Shown: positions 33,490 through 42,840, numbered from the stretch's first letter. The stretch is DNA of 44,715 bases from Hoskinsella mucinilytica (GCF_045223415.1 NZ_JBEQZJ010000034.1:1-44715), one strand, 5' to 3'. Notes: generated by a model not told the origin, from the sequence alone. Numbers and translations: made by a program.

Positions 33490-36400
33490 ATGAATATCTT
33501 ATTGAATGAACTAAAACAAAATGAAGCAGTACAAAGTATCTTACATAAACAGAGTAATCTAGGAAACCTATCTTTAAGCGAAGAAGCATTACTACTTGCG
33601 ACAGCATTTTGTGAAGAACCTAAATCTATTTATGTCATTAAGAATAATACCTATACAGCACAAAAGCTCTATGAGCGCCTGAATGCCTTAATAGAGGACG
33701 ATGTGCTGCTTTTCGTTATGGAAGACTCCTTGCGTGTAGAAGCAATCGCAGCGTCACCGGAAAGTAAAGCAAATCAAATGGAAGTAATGGCAAAGATGAT
33801 GGAACAAACACCAAGGATCGTTGTGATGAATACGGCAGCTGCTATTCGTTATGTACCTTCGCCTGAAAGGTTTCAACAGCATTTTATCTCGTTAAAAACA
33901 GATCAAGAAATTGAATATGATTCTTTAAAACACTTATTATTTGAAGCAGGATATACACATGTCAATCGTGTAGATCAGCCGCTTTGTTATGCAGCAAGAG
34001 GTGGTATCATCGATGTATATTCTATGAATTATGAACATCCGATCCGAATTGAATTTTTTGATAACCTCATAGATAGTATTCGTTTTTTTGATATCTCTAC
34101 ACAAAGAACGATCGAAGTAATCAAAGAAGCACATATCGTTCCGGCAAGTGATCTTTTGTTTAGTGATGATGAGATTGCGATGATTTGTGAACGTGTGAAT
34201 GATGAAATAAAAAAACAGGAACTACAGCTACATGAAAGCTATCGTAGCATTTTGAAAGAGCGAGTAAATGAAGATCTAGATGCAATTGCAAATCGTATCC
34301 CAGAAAGTCGATTATATCGTTACTATGCTTATTTAGATGAACATGCGACTATTTTTGATTATATGAAAAAAGCTTGGATCATCGTTTCCAGTAAGGAAGA
34401 GGTAAAAGAAGCCAATAAACATATTTTAGAAGAAAATGTAGCTTATTTACAAGAATTATTTCAAGAAGGGCAATCATTATATAAATTTCAAGTATTTGAA
34501 GATTTAAACAAACAGCTCGGTAAACATCAAACCATTGAATTTGGTCTGTTTCAAGACTATAAAAAACCTGTATCTTCTCAAATCATGACAATGGCTTTAG
34601 GTGATATCAACTTAGAACGTACAATGAAGGAAATAATCACGGAATCCAGAAGACGTAAGGTTTTATTATGTTTAGATGAAAAAGAAATACCTCAAGTCGA
34701 AAAAATTCTGAAGGAAGAAAATATAGAATATCATCATGTATCAGATTCTGATAGCTTAGAAGAAGGCATTTCTATCTTGAAAAAGAAATTGGTAGAAGGC
34801 TTTACTTGTTTAAAAGAGAATATCAATGTTTATACCAGCAAAGAACTATTTCATACCATAAAAAAAGCTAGCCGTTATAGCAATAAATTTAAAGAAGCAG
34901 AAGTATTACATGGCTATCAAGAATTAAATCCGGGTGATTATGTAGTCCATAACCAACATGGTATTGGCCGTTATATGGGAATCATTAACAAAGAAATGGA
35001 TGGAATTCATAAGGATTTTTTACATATTGTTTATAAAGGTGATGCTGAATTATTGGTTCCTTTAGAACAATTCCAATTGATTCGTAAATTTGTATCAAAA
35101 GAAGGAGCTTCTCCTAAATTAAATAAGCTAGGAAGTAATGATTGGGAGAAGACGAAGAAAAAGGTTAGTGAAAAAATCGCTGAATTGGCAGATCGTTTGA
35201 TTCATCTATATGCCAATCGTGATGAAAATATTGGATTTGCATTTAGTAAGGATACTCCTATGCAAGAACAATTTGAACAGGATTTCCCATATGAATTAAC
35301 AACAGACCAGTATAAGGCAGTGAAAGAAATCAAACGAGATATGGAAAGTCCTAAACCAATGGATCGTTTGTTATGTGGTGATGTTGGATTTGGGAAAACC
35401 GAAGTAGCAGCTCGTGCAGCATTTAAAGCGGTAATAGACAATAAACAGGTGGCGTTCCTTTGTCCTACTACCATTCTTTCTTTACAACATTATAAGACGT
35501 TTGTAAAACGATTTGAAAATTTCCCGGTTACGATTGCTGTGATCAATCGATTCATTACGACTGCAGATCAAAGAAAAATATTAGAAGGTCTTAAAGATGG
35601 TACCATTGATATTTTGATCGGAACACATCGATTATTAAGCAAGGATGTTGTATATCAGGATCTTGGATTATTGGTCATCGATGAGGAACAGCGTTTTGGT
35701 GTTGAGCATAAAGAAAAAATCAAGGAATTAAAGAATAGTGTTGATGTTTTAAGCCTAAGTGCAACACCGATACCAAGAACATTACAAATGTCTTTGATTG
35801 GCATTCGTTCATTATCACAGCTTGATACACCACCATTAAATCGTATGCCTGTACAAACTTATGTGATAGAGAAAAACTTTTCTATGATCAAAGAAATCAT
35901 CCAGCGTGAGCTTGCAAGAAATGGACAAGTATTTTATTTATATAACAATGTTAAAGAAATCTATAATGTCGCATCTAAATTGAAACAGGCATTACCGGAT
36001 ATTGAAATCGGTGTAGCCCATGGAAAAATGGATCGTGAAGATATTGAAGATGTAATGATGCAATTTACTGATAATCAATATCAGGTCTTGGTATGTACTA
36101 CCATCATTGAAACGGGAATAGACATTCCTAATGCCAATACCATTTTGATCGAGGATGCAGACCATTTCGGATTGAGTCAGCTATATCAGATCAAAGGACG
36201 AGTTGGTAGAAGTGATCGACTTGCTTATGCTTATCTTATGTATTCTCCGGATAAGCAACTTAGTGAAGTGGCTATGAAGCGTTTGAAGTCTATTAAGGAA
36301 TTTACTCAACTTGGTAGTGGCTATAAAATCGCAATGAGGGATTTAACGATTCGAGGTGCCGGTGATATGTTGGGACCTCAACAAGCAGGTTTTATTGATA

Positions 36401-36933
36401 CTGTCGGAATTGATATGTATATAGAAATGCTGAATAGTGCAATCATGGAGCGAAAAGGTATCAAAAAAGAAGAAAAACCTGTTATGAAAAAAGCGAATAT
36501 CAAAGTAGATGCATATATCCCACAAGATTTTGCGACAGAAGATTATGAAAAAATCACTTTATATCAGAGAATGGATGCCATTACATCTAAAAAAGAACTT
36601 TTAGATATGCAAGATGAGATAAAGGATAATTATGGTAAACTACCAAAGGCAGTACAGCTCTTATTTGAAAAGAAACGATTGGATATCTTATTGAATGAGC
36701 CTCATGTAGAAAATATCATAGAGGAACCTAAATTTGTTAATGTAACCTTTACCAGTGCATGGTCTACAAGAATCGACGGTGTCAAATTATTTGAAATGAT
36801 GACGACCATATCCAAAGACACTAAAATTCGTTATGTTAATAGTAAAATATCTATGAAATTACCAAAAAGCAGAGATTGGCTTTATAAAATGGTTGAAATA
36901 TTAGAAAGAACAGAACATTTGTCTTTCACATAG
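33490..36933 (+). CDS. mfd: Transcription-repair coupling factor Mfd
   Basis: 1147 aa. A UvrB-like N-terminal module comes first, then the RNA polymerase-interacting domain (LNPGDYVVHNQHGIGRYMG). The RecG-like translocase follows with Walker A GFGKTE, Walker B VIDEEQRFGV, SATPIPRTL and TTIIETGIDIP, then a C-terminal TRCF domain. It removes stalled RNA polymerase at lesions and recruits UvrA. An AGGTGATG ribosome binding site precedes the ATG. Confidence 0.98.
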   Translation: MNILLNELKQNEAVQSILHKQSNLGNLSLSEEALLLATAFCEEPKSIYVIKNNTYTAQKLYERLNALIEDDVLLFVMEDSLRVEAIAASPESKANQMEVMAKMMEQTPRIVVMNTAAAIRYVPSPERFQQHFISLKTDQEIEYDSLKHLLFEAGYTHVNRVDQPLCYAARGGIIDVYSMNYEHPIRIEFFDNLIDSIRFFDISTQRTIEVIKEAHIVPASDLLFSDDEIAMICERVNDEIKKQELQLHESYRSILKERVNEDLDAIANRIPESRLYRYYAYLDEHATIFDYMKKAWIIVSSKEEVKEANKHILEENVAYLQELFQEGQSLYKFQVFEDLNKQLGKHQTIEFGLFQDYKKPVSSQIMTMALGDINLERTMKEIITESRRRKVLLCLDEKEIPQVEKILKEENIEYHHVSDSDSLEEGISILKKKLVEGFTCLKENINVYTSKELFHTIKKASRYSNKFKEAEVLHGYQELNPGDYVVHNQHGIGRYMGIINKEMDGIHKDFLHIVYKGDAELLVPLEQFQLIRKFVSKEGASPKLNKLGSNDWEKTKKKVSEKIAELADRLIHLYANRDENIGFAFSKDTPMQEQFEQDFPYELTTDQYKAVKEIKRDMESPKPMDRLLCGDVGFGKTEVAARAAFKAVIDNKQVAFLCPTTILSLQHYKTFVKRFENFPVTIAVINRFITTADQRKILEGLKDGTIDILIGTHRLLSKDVVYQDLGLLVIDEEQRFGVEHKEKIKELKNSVDVLSLSATPIPRTLQMSLIGIRSLSQLDTPPLNRMPVQTYVIEKNFSMIKEIIQRELARNGQVFYLYNNVKEIYNVASKLKQALPDIEIGVAHGKMDREDIEDVMMQFTDNQYQVLVCTTIIETGIDIPNANTILIEDADHFGLSQLYQIKGRVGRSDRLAYAYLMYSPDKQLSEVAMKRLKSIKEFTQLGSGYKIAMRDLTIRGAGDMLGPQQAGFIDTVGIDMYIEMLNSAIMERKGIKKEEKPVMKKANIKVDAYIPQDFATEDYEKITLYQRMDAITSKKELLDMQDEIKDNYGKLPKAVQLLFEKKRLDILLNEPHVENIIEEPKFVNVTFTSAWSTRIDGVKLFEMMTTISKDTKIRYVNSKISMKLPKSRDWLYKMVEILERTEHLSFT

Positions 36934-36938
36934 TATAC

Positions 36939-36972
36939 AAAAACATCTATATTCAATTATGGATGTTTTTTT
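36939..36972 (+). terminator. Intrinsic terminator of pth-mfd
   Basis: AAAACATC and GATGTTTT form a stem around an AT-rich loop and are followed by more T, just after the mfd stop. Confidence 0.75.
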
Positions 36973-36989
36973 ACATATCAATTTTATTG

Positions 36990-37030
36990 TAAAAAAAGAT
37001 GAGCATTCACTTAACGTGATTACTCATCTT
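36990..37030 (-). terminator. Intrinsic terminator of the ABC transporter operon
   Basis: On the minus strand AAGATGAGTAATCAC and GTGAATGCTCATCTT form a long stem with a 5-nt loop, followed by TTTTT. The 5' arm includes the last codons of the ATPase gene. Confidence 0.88.
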
Positions 37031-37868
37031 CTAATAGATCCATCGCTTCATGAGAAGTAACCTCCATGATTTGATGATAAAATTCTTTCTGTTTTCTCTG
37101 ATTTCGTTCTAATATTTGATCGATCTTTCCATCAATTAAAAACAATAAACGTTTGGAATAACTGGCAATCATAGCATCATGAGTAACCATTAAAATAGTA
37201 ACTTCATCTTCTTGATTTAGCTTTTTTAACAATGTTAAGATCTCATGTGAATTTTTTGAATCCAAATTACCGGTAGGTTCATCCGCTACGATCAGCTTAG
37301 GCTTTGTAATTAAGGCTCTTGCTATCGCTACACGCTGACATTGACCACCGGAGCATTCTGTTGGATATTTATCCAATAATGCTTTGATACCGACCTTTTC
37401 TGATATTTCTATAACTCTTTTCTCTATCACCTCATCAGATAGTTTCTTAGATATCGTAAGCGGTAAGGCGATATTTTCAAATACGGTCAAATTATCTAAT
37501 AGGTTGAATTTTTGAAAGATAAACCCAAGATATTGATGACGAAAATCACCAATTTCTATTTCTCCCATTTTACGAATATTTTTATCTTCAATCAATACTT
37601 TTCCTTTAGTTGGAGGATCTATGGTAGAGATCGCATTTAATAATGTTGTTTTCCCAGAACCAGATGGCCCCATGATACAAACAAAATCTCCCTTGTAAAT
37701 GGTTAGGTTAACCGAATCTAATGCAATCGTAGGGGGTACTGTATTTAATACCTCTGCTATTTTACTTTGAAAAACATCAGCCATAGGATTTGCTGAAATG
37801 TTACTTTTTTCATAATGACTACCATAAACTTTTGTTATATTGATTGCTTCAATGATTTTTTCTTCCAT
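37020..37868 (-). CDS. ABC transporter ATP-binding protein (MacB/BceA-like)
   Basis: 282 aa. Walker A GPSGSGKT at residues 67-74, Q-loop FIFQKFNLLDNLT, signature CSGGQCQR, Walker B VADEPTGNLD and the H-loop MVTHD. The sequence around the Q-loop and Walker B places it in the MacB/LolD/BceA group that works with FtsX-like permeases. Odd points: about 30 extra residues (17-47) lie before the usual start of the first ATP-domain strand, and the C-terminal tail is longer than usual. It is encoded 1 nt after the permease gene, so they form one transporter. Export or sensing of a peptide or lipid substrate is inferred from the family. Confidence 0.93.
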   Translation of the reverse strand: MEEKIIEAINITKVYGSHYEKSNISANPMADVFQSKIAEVLNTVPPTIALDSVNLTIYKGDFVCIMGPSGSGKTTLLNAISTIDPPTKGKVLIEDKNIRKMGEIEIGDFRHQYLGFIFQKFNLLDNLTVFENIALPLTISKKLSDEVIEKRVIEISEKVGIKALLDKYPTECSGGQCQRVAIARALITKPKLIVADEPTGNLDSKNSHEILTLLKKLNQEDEVTILMVTHDAMIASYSKRLLFLIDGKIDQILERNQRKQKEFYHQIMEVTSHEAMDLLEDE

Positions 37869-37869
37869 A

Positions 37870-39156
37870 TTATTTTTCCTCCTTTGATGATCCTAAAACA
37901 ATATCACAATAAGATTTTCTGGTAATCCAACCGAAAATCATTAATATGATGATATAGCTACATACAATAAATGAACAAAGCCAGATACTAACAGATTCAG
38001 CAATTATAAACTTAATACATATCAAAAGACAATAAGGTAATGTCGCAATTATGATCATGGTAAAGAATAATGTCAATTGTTTTAAAAGTATTTTTTTCAA
38101 ATCTTTTTTCAAAAAACCAAGCAACTGCAAATGATAAAATTCATTGATCTGTTTTTTAGCCTCCAAGATAAGTTTGTAATAAATGCTAATACTCATCATG
38201 AATAAGAGAAGTAAATATCCGATACATAAAATAGACTGAATATAAGGATCAATTGTTAATGTAATTAGAAAACAACTCATAAAAAGTAATGTTCCAAATA
38301 GCATCAAGATATAAAAACCGGTATTTTTTAATATAGAATAGATACCACCTGAAATCATGATGGTTTCAGGTATAAGATTGCGATGAATATTTTTCATTCC
38401 TTCAATACGTTGTGGTATTGCATAACGAAGAATGCCCTGTAACCCAAAAATACCAAATACACATCCTAGCATACATAAGGAGGACACAGCCGGTACAATA
38501 AGAATAAAAATAAGGCCTAAAATAAAAAAGATAATATAGGCTTTTTCTGATAATTTGATCATTCTTGAATCACCGAGGGTCATACGATGACTATCATCTA
38601 GTAAATCTTTTAATTCAGTACGATAGGCATATCCAACTGTGGACATGACCATAAAAATAAATTCAAACAATAGAATTGCCAACCAAGTTAACGTTCCTGT
38701 AAAGGTAATATTAAAAATAGGAATAGAAATGGATATCAATTGTGAAATGAATAAATTAATGATTGGATTCAATATTAATCCAAGAATGCCACCAAGACAA
38801 GTAGAAATCAAAAGTAGGATAAGATTTTGAATGAATAGATATTTTGCTAAAGCAACGATATTCATCCCAATAGATAAATAAATACAAAGCTCTTTAGCTT
38901 TTGCTTTTTGAAAATAGGTATTAGATAAGAAACAATTAAAAGCACAGATCAACGCAATGGCACATGTAAATATCAACATGATAAGATCTGTAGTGCTACC
39001 TTCACTTAAATTGATGGTGTTTGATGTTGAAGTTGCACTTTGTAGATTAACGAATAAATATAATAACCCAATCGATAAGGTTAATGTCATAATAAAGGAT
39101 AACGATTCCTTTTTATTACGGTGTAACATTGTAATTGCTCGTTTCATCGTTCGCAT
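37870..39156 (-). CDS. FtsX-like ABC transporter permease
   Basis: 428 aa with about ten hydrophobic segments, beginning with a basic MRTMKRAITMLHRNKKES segment and a first helix as in FtsX-like permeases. Unlike BceB (about 650 aa) or MacB, it has no large extracytoplasmic domain between helices; the loops are all short. An AAGGTGG ribosome binding site stands about 10 nt before the ATG. It is co-transcribed with the ATPase gene and is divergent from a membrane-bound XRE regulator that may control it. No BceRS-like two-component pair is present. Confidence 0.85.
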   Translation of the reverse strand: MRTMKRAITMLHRNKKESLSFIMTLTLSIGLLYLFVNLQSATSTSNTINLSEGSTTDLIMLIFTCAIALICAFNCFLSNTYFQKAKAKELCIYLSIGMNIVALAKYLFIQNLILLLISTCLGGILGLILNPIINLFISQLISISIPIFNITFTGTLTWLAILLFEFIFMVMSTVGYAYRTELKDLLDDSHRMTLGDSRMIKLSEKAYIIFFILGLIFILIVPAVSSLCMLGCVFGIFGLQGILRYAIPQRIEGMKNIHRNLIPETIMISGGIYSILKNTGFYILMLFGTLLFMSCFLITLTIDPYIQSILCIGYLLLLFMMSISIYYKLILEAKKQINEFYHLQLLGFLKKDLKKILLKQLTLFFTMIIIATLPYCLLICIKFIIAESVSIWLCSFIVCSYIIILMIFGWITRKSYCDIVLGSSKEEK

Positions 39157-39203
39157 AGTTCATTGACCACCTTTCTTTCTAGTTCGATTACATCTTTTGA
39201 TAA

Positions 39204-39314
39204 TACATTCATTTCTGGTCTCTTATATTTGATCATAAAGAATTAAGATCATATCAGCACTGGCTAGATGCTAAAATCGAGAAAGAAAAAATGGAAAAAG
39301 AAACCAGAAGGTGA
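39204..39314 (+). pseudogene. Possible gene remnant
   Basis: A 36-codon open stretch without a start codon, reading YIHFWS, then HKELRSYQHWLDAKIEKEK and ending KETRR. Its helical, charged look is more protein-like than its surroundings. I could not name a parent gene, and it may be chance. Confidence 0.2.
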
Positions 39315-39318
39315 ATGG

Positions 39319-39389
39319 CGCTAATTAGCGACAAAATCATTATAGCATTGTTATGATCTTACTGCAATAGAAAATGATATCGCTATCAT
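39319..39389. promoter_or_regulatory. Candidate operators between the ABC operon and its XRE neighbour
   Basis: A perfect 12-bp palindrome CGCTAATTAGCG lies at 39319-39330 and an inverted repeat ATGATA-TCGC-TATCAT at 39374-39389. Both lie in the 331-nt divergent gap. XRE-type regulators commonly bind such palindromes, but no footprint is known here. Confidence 0.35.
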
Positions 39390-39437
39390 AAACAATTGTA
39401 TATCGTATAAGCAACGATTCATTTCCATCCTATATAC

Positions 39438-39466
39438 TAGACTCATCCACCTATTTCGTTTATTAT
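39438..39466 (+). promoter_or_regulatory. Promoter of the XRE-MGMT operon
   Basis: TAGACT (39438-39443), 17-bp spacer, TATTAT (39461-39466), about 22 nt before the start codon. Confidence 0.45.
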
Positions 39467-39487
39467 ATAAACAAGGAGATGTCTAAA

Positions 39488-40423
39488 ATGAGTGAAATAG
39501 GTAAACATATTCTTCATTATAGAAAAAAAGAAAAATATTCTCAACAAGATCTTGCGGATCGAATATGTATGACAAGACAAACCATAAGTAGTTGGGAAAG
39601 AGGTATCAATGAACCTGATATTGATAGTATAAAAACGTTAGCGGAAATTTTTCACATCGAGGTTGAAGACTTGATCAATGGGACTCGTTATGATAAAAAA
39701 AGAGCGAAGCTTAACCATATTATGAAAGGATATCTCGTAGGGTTCATCATTAGCATTGTATTTATGATTACCATTTTGCAAAATGGGATAGATGCCTCAT
39801 GTATATTTCCTATCGTAATGCAAAGTTTTCTTTGTGGTATGCTCATCATTATATTTCGCACTGCAATCGTAAATGATGATTTCAGTATGATTTCCGGTTT
39901 TGATGATAGCATTGATTATGATTTAAATGGTGTAGTAGATATGCTAGTATTCATACAAATTTCTTTTGTATCTTGTTATCTTTTGTTAACAGTTCTGTCT
40001 TATCTTCTTGTCTTTGTTAATCATTACTTATTCATGCCATACTTAAGTTTGATTATTTTTATCATTTATTTCATCACTACTCTGTTTTTATCAAATGTAA
40101 GATATCGAAATCAAATTTTTAGACATGAAATTGATCGACAGCATGCGAAAAAAGCAATGCCTTCTATGATATTATTAATTTGTAATATTACAATATGTAT
40201 CATGATTACTTTGATAAGCTTTTCTATCCATCAAATCAAAAATAATACCTTAGAAGCAACCTTACTTGGAGGATTAGCAATCTTGAGTGTTATGTTAGAT
40301 ATTTTATTTCTTTTTTACTCAGATCATATCATAAAAAAAGACAAATCACCTATAGAAACGATATATATAGGTCTTACTCTTTTTCATATCATTGTATGGT
40401 ATGAAATGATTATGCTGTTTTAA
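39488..40423 (+). CDS. XRE-family regulator with membrane domain
   Basis: 311 aa. Residues 1 to about 65 are an XRE helix-turn-helix (YSQQDLADRICMTRQTISSWERG, then EPDIDSIKTLAEIF). About seven hydrophobic segments follow from residue 80 to the end. Membrane-anchored XRE regulators of this build often stand beside ABC transporter genes in Bacillota. I chose the ATG at 39488 because AAGGAG is 9 nt upstream; the ATG at 39479 overlaps that site. It is divergent from the ABC operon and 18 nt upstream of the MGMT gene. Confidence 0.88.
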   Translation: MSEIGKHILHYRKKEKYSQQDLADRICMTRQTISSWERGINEPDIDSIKTLAEIFHIEVEDLINGTRYDKKRAKLNHIMKGYLVGFIISIVFMITILQNGIDASCIFPIVMQSFLCGMLIIIFRTAIVNDDFSMISGFDDSIDYDLNGVVDMLVFIQISFVSCYLLLTVLSYLLVFVNHYLFMPYLSLIIFIIYFITTLFLSNVRYRNQIFRHEIDRQHAKKAMPSMILLICNITICIMITLISFSIHQIKNNTLEATLLGGLAILSVMLDILFLFYSDHIIKKDKSPIETIYIGLTLFHIIVWYEMIMLF

Positions 40424-40441
40424 AGCCATGGAGGTGACTAT

Positions 40442-40747
40442 ATGGATGAATTATTCTTTTATAATGTTTATGCTATCGTACAAGAAATACCAATTGGCTG
40501 TGTCGCAAGTTATCAAATGATAGCTACCTTGGCAGGTAGACCTAGAAATAGTCGTTTGGTAGGAAAAGCGTTAAGAAATGCTCATTTGTTTGGAAATTAT
40601 CCATGTCATCGTGTTGTTCATGCTGATGGAAGTTTAGTAAACGGCTGGGAAGAACAACGAAGTTTATTAGAATCTGAAGATGTAGTTTTTTTGACAAATG
40701 GTAAAGTAGATATGAAATCCTGTTTATGGAAAACAACATCATTTTGA
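40442..40747 (+). CDS. MGMT-family DNA-alkylation protein, stand-alone DNA-binding domain
   Basis: 101 aa, only the C-terminal DNA-binding domain of O6-alkylguanine-DNA alkyltransferase. It has IPIGCVASYQMIATLAG, the arginine-finger segment NSRLVGKAL and the active-site motif PCHRVV with Cys55. In alkyltransferase-like (ATL) proteins the Cys is replaced, usually by Trp. Here it is kept, so methyl transfer may be possible. A GGAGGTGA ribosome binding site precedes the ATG. It is in an operon with the XRE regulator. Confidence 0.88.
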   Translation: MDELFFYNVYAIVQEIPIGCVASYQMIATLAGRPRNSRLVGKALRNAHLFGNYPCHRVVHADGSLVNGWEEQRSLLESEDVVFLTNGKVDMKSCLWKTTSF

Positions 40748-40771
40748 TTGATCATTACCTAAAAAGGTATG

Positions 40772-40804
40772 AAAAAACCAGACACAATTGAGGTCTGGTT
40801 TTTT
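40772..40804. terminator. Bidirectional intrinsic terminator
   Basis: AAAAAACCAGAC and GTCTGGTTTTTT form a perfect 12-bp stem with a 9-nt loop. T-runs exist in both directions, ending both the MGMT gene and the convergent small XRE gene. Confidence 0.9.
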
Positions 40805-40812
40805 CTGCCCGT

Positions 40813-41061
40813 TTACTTAATTTCTTGATCAAGCCCAGTAAAATGTTCTGATTCAAAAAACTGTGTCAATGTGATATCTAATCCATCACAGATTTTTTTG
40901 ATTGTGGAAACTGTTGGGTTCTTACTTCTACCAGAAGTAATGTTACTCAATGTTGACTGAGTCATTCCACACATGTTACTTAGCTTGTTTAATGAAATTT
41001 TGCGTTCCTCACACAATTCGTGGATTCTGTCGCAACAAGCATCTCCCGTTGTCTTTATCAT
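40813..41061 (-). CDS. Small XRE-family transcriptional regulator
   Basis: 82 aa, essentially one helix-turn-helix: ISLNKLSNMCGMTQSTLSNI, then NPTVSTIKKICDGLDITLTQFF. No other domain. The ATG at 41061 has AGGAG 8 nt upstream; a GTG at 41070 overlaps that site and is unlikely. It is divergent from spoVT. The target is unknown. Confidence 0.88.
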   Translation of the reverse strand: MIKTTGDACCDRIHELCEERKISLNKLSNMCGMTQSTLSNITSGRSKNPTVSTIKKICDGLDITLTQFFESEHFTGLDQEIK

Positions 41062-41251
41062 ATTTATCACTCCTATTTCTTATGACATATTTATTCTACT
41101 TTTTTTATTTATTAAAGGTTACTTTAATATAGTTAATATTACATATATAAGATAACTTTTTCTAAAACATGCGACTAAAAGCGCAAAATAATTCATTTGT
41201 ATATTAAAAAAACACATGAGCATACTATCAATACGTGAGTGAAGGAGTGTC

Positions 41252-41752
41252 ATGGAAATGAAAGCTACAGGTATAGTAAGAAGACTGGATGATCTGGGAC
41301 GACTGGTGATTCCCAAGGAAATAAGAAAACAATATCGCTTAAAGGAAGGAGATTCTATTGAATTTTTCATAGATAATGATCGCATTGTAATACAGAAATT
41401 TGATGTCATGTCCAAGCATATGGAAGAAATTGATATTATGTGTGATACACTACATGCAATGTATCAAAATACCGTGATGTTTATCCAAGAAGATTGGCTA
41501 CATAAAAAAAATATCCATTTGAGAGATTCTTTTTTAGAAGAATGCCATATTCATAGAAAAAAGATTTTTGAGGAATCTAAAGTTTATGAGGGTGATTTGA
41601 AAGGATATCAAGGAATGATCTATCCAATCAATGCTTATGGTGATTGGTATGGAGCTTTTGTCGTATTGTTTGATAAAAAAGAACTGACTTTAGAGGAAAC
41701 TTATGCTTTAGAAGCATTTGTACAACTTTTATCTCGCCAACAGCAACAATAA
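41252..41752 (+). CDS. spoVT: Stage V sporulation protein T (AbrB + GAF)
   Basis: 166 aa. The N-terminal swapped-hairpin AbrB domain (MKATGIVRRLDDLGRLVIPKE) is nearly identical to SpoVT of Bacillus. A GAF-like ligand-binding domain of about 110 residues follows, as in SpoVT and unlike AbrB or Abh. SpoVT tunes forespore gene expression. AAGGAG lies 4 nt before the first ATG (41252) and 10 nt before the second (41258), where the Bacillus protein begins; either could be used. The place before rqcP and yabP-yabQ-divIC supports the call. Confidence 0.9.
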   Translation: MEMKATGIVRRLDDLGRLVIPKEIRKQYRLKEGDSIEFFIDNDRIVIQKFDVMSKHMEEIDIMCDTLHAMYQNTVMFIQEDWLHKKNIHLRDSFLEECHIHRKKIFEESKVYEGDLKGYQGMIYPINAYGDWYGAFVVLFDKKELTLEETYALEAFVQLLSRQQQQ

Positions 41753-41782
41753 ATGATAAACTATTGGAGTAGAGGTGAGAAG

Positions 41783-42058
41783 ATGCGTCTAGATAAATAT
41801 TTAAAAACTGCTCGTATTCTAAAAAGAAGAACTGTTTCAAAAGAATTGGCAGATAATGAGCGTGTTTATGTGAATGGAAAGATTGCAAAACCAAGTACAG
41901 ATGTAAAACCACAGGATACGATCAAGGTAATATTCGGATACCGAGAGTTGACCATACGAGTTTTATCTACTCCAAAACAGGTAAATAAAAATGATGCTGC
42001 ATTAATGTTTGAGATACTGGAAGAAAAATTAATCAAAAAAGAAGACAATGTACTTTAA
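41783..42058 (+). CDS. rqcP: S4-domain ribosome quality control factor RqcP (YabO)
   Basis: 91 aa. One S4 domain (MRLDKYLKTARILKRRTVSK, then RVYVNGKIAKPSTDVKPQDTI). RqcP works with RqcH to add C-terminal alanine tails to stalled nascent chains on 50S subunits. The ATG at 41783 follows AGAGGTGAG; the frame upstream to 41753 has no ribosome binding site. It lies 30 nt after spoVT, the same neighbourhood as in Bacillus. Confidence 0.92.
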   Translation: MRLDKYLKTARILKRRTVSKELADNERVYVNGKIAKPSTDVKPQDTIKVIFGYRELTIRVLSTPKQVNKNDAALMFEILEEKLIKKEDNVL

Positions 42059-42073
42059 ATGCTTCCATAAATG

Positions 42074-42108
42074 AAACCATGAGGACTCTAAACCATGGTT
42101 TTTTTTCA
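42074..42108 (+). terminator. Intrinsic terminator of spoVT-rqcP
   Basis: AAACCATG and CATGGTTT form an 8-bp stem, followed by a run of T. Confidence 0.85.
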
Positions 42109-42162
42109 TATCAGATATATATTTATTTTTTTAAATAAGAATATTCCTCTTGTGAAGTTACA

Positions 42163-42171
42163 TGGTATAAT
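42163..42171 (+). promoter_or_regulatory. Extended -10 promoter of the sortase gene
   Basis: TGGTATAAT at 42163-42171, with the start of transcription at about 42178 just before the AAGGAGG site. No clear -35. Confidence 0.55.
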
Positions 42172-42195
42172 ATAGAACATGAAGGAGGCATCATT

Positions 42196-42840
42196 TTGAA
42201 TAAGAAAAATAATTTATTATTGCGTTTAATCACTATTGTTTGTTCATGCATCATATGTATAGTAATCGTCTCTATTCTACGTGTTCATTTTCAAAATATC
42301 TATCAAACACAATATGAACAAGGAAAAACCGCAAATGTTGAAGTGATAAAGGAAGTAAAAACACAGTTATCTAATGCAGAAGAAAAAATTGATATATCAT
42401 CCATTACGATACCAAAAGAAGGAGATGCATATGCAACCATCTCTGTTGATCGTGTGAATTTTAAAAAGCCGTTGTATTATGGCGACAATGATGTAATTCT
42501 GAATCTTGGTATTGGACATTATATGGGAAGTGGATTACCCGGTCAAGGGAAACCAATTCTATTAGCGGGTCATAATGGTACAGAATTTTATCAATTACAA
42601 AATATGAAAAAAGATGATATCGTTAACATTAAAACCGAATGGGGAACCTATACTTATAAAATATATGATATTGAAATTATGGCAGCAACAGATTTTGATG
42701 CTAATGTTTTGGATGATAATTCAGAATATCTTATTATGTACAGCTGTTATCCATTTGATGTAGCAGATACTCCTGATCGTTATTTTGTCTACGCTTCTTA
42801 TGTATCTGGACCTTTACTAAAAGGGGGGAATGTAAGATGA
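42196..42840 (+). CDS. Sortase (class D-like)
   Basis: 214 aa. An N-terminal membrane anchor (about residues 8-29) is followed by a linker and the sortase beta-barrel. The catalytic triad is visible: His126 in LLAGHNG, Cys184 in MYSCYPF and Arg195 in TPDRYFVYA. The short size and the SCYPF motif suggest class D, but class B cannot be excluded. Sortases join LPxTG-type surface proteins to peptidoglycan; no protein with such a tail was seen in this window. The start is a TTG with AAGGAGG 7 nt upstream. Its stop overlaps the next ATG. Confidence 0.88.
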   Translation: MNKKNNLLLRLITIVCSCIICIVIVSILRVHFQNIYQTQYEQGKTANVEVIKEVKTQLSNAEEKIDISSITIPKEGDAYATISVDRVNFKKPLYYGDNDVILNLGIGHYMGSGLPGQGKPILLAGHNGTEFYQLQNMKKDDIVNIKTEWGTYTYKIYDIEIMAATDFDANVLDDNSEYLIMYSCYPFDVADTPDRYFVYASYVSGPLLKGGNVR

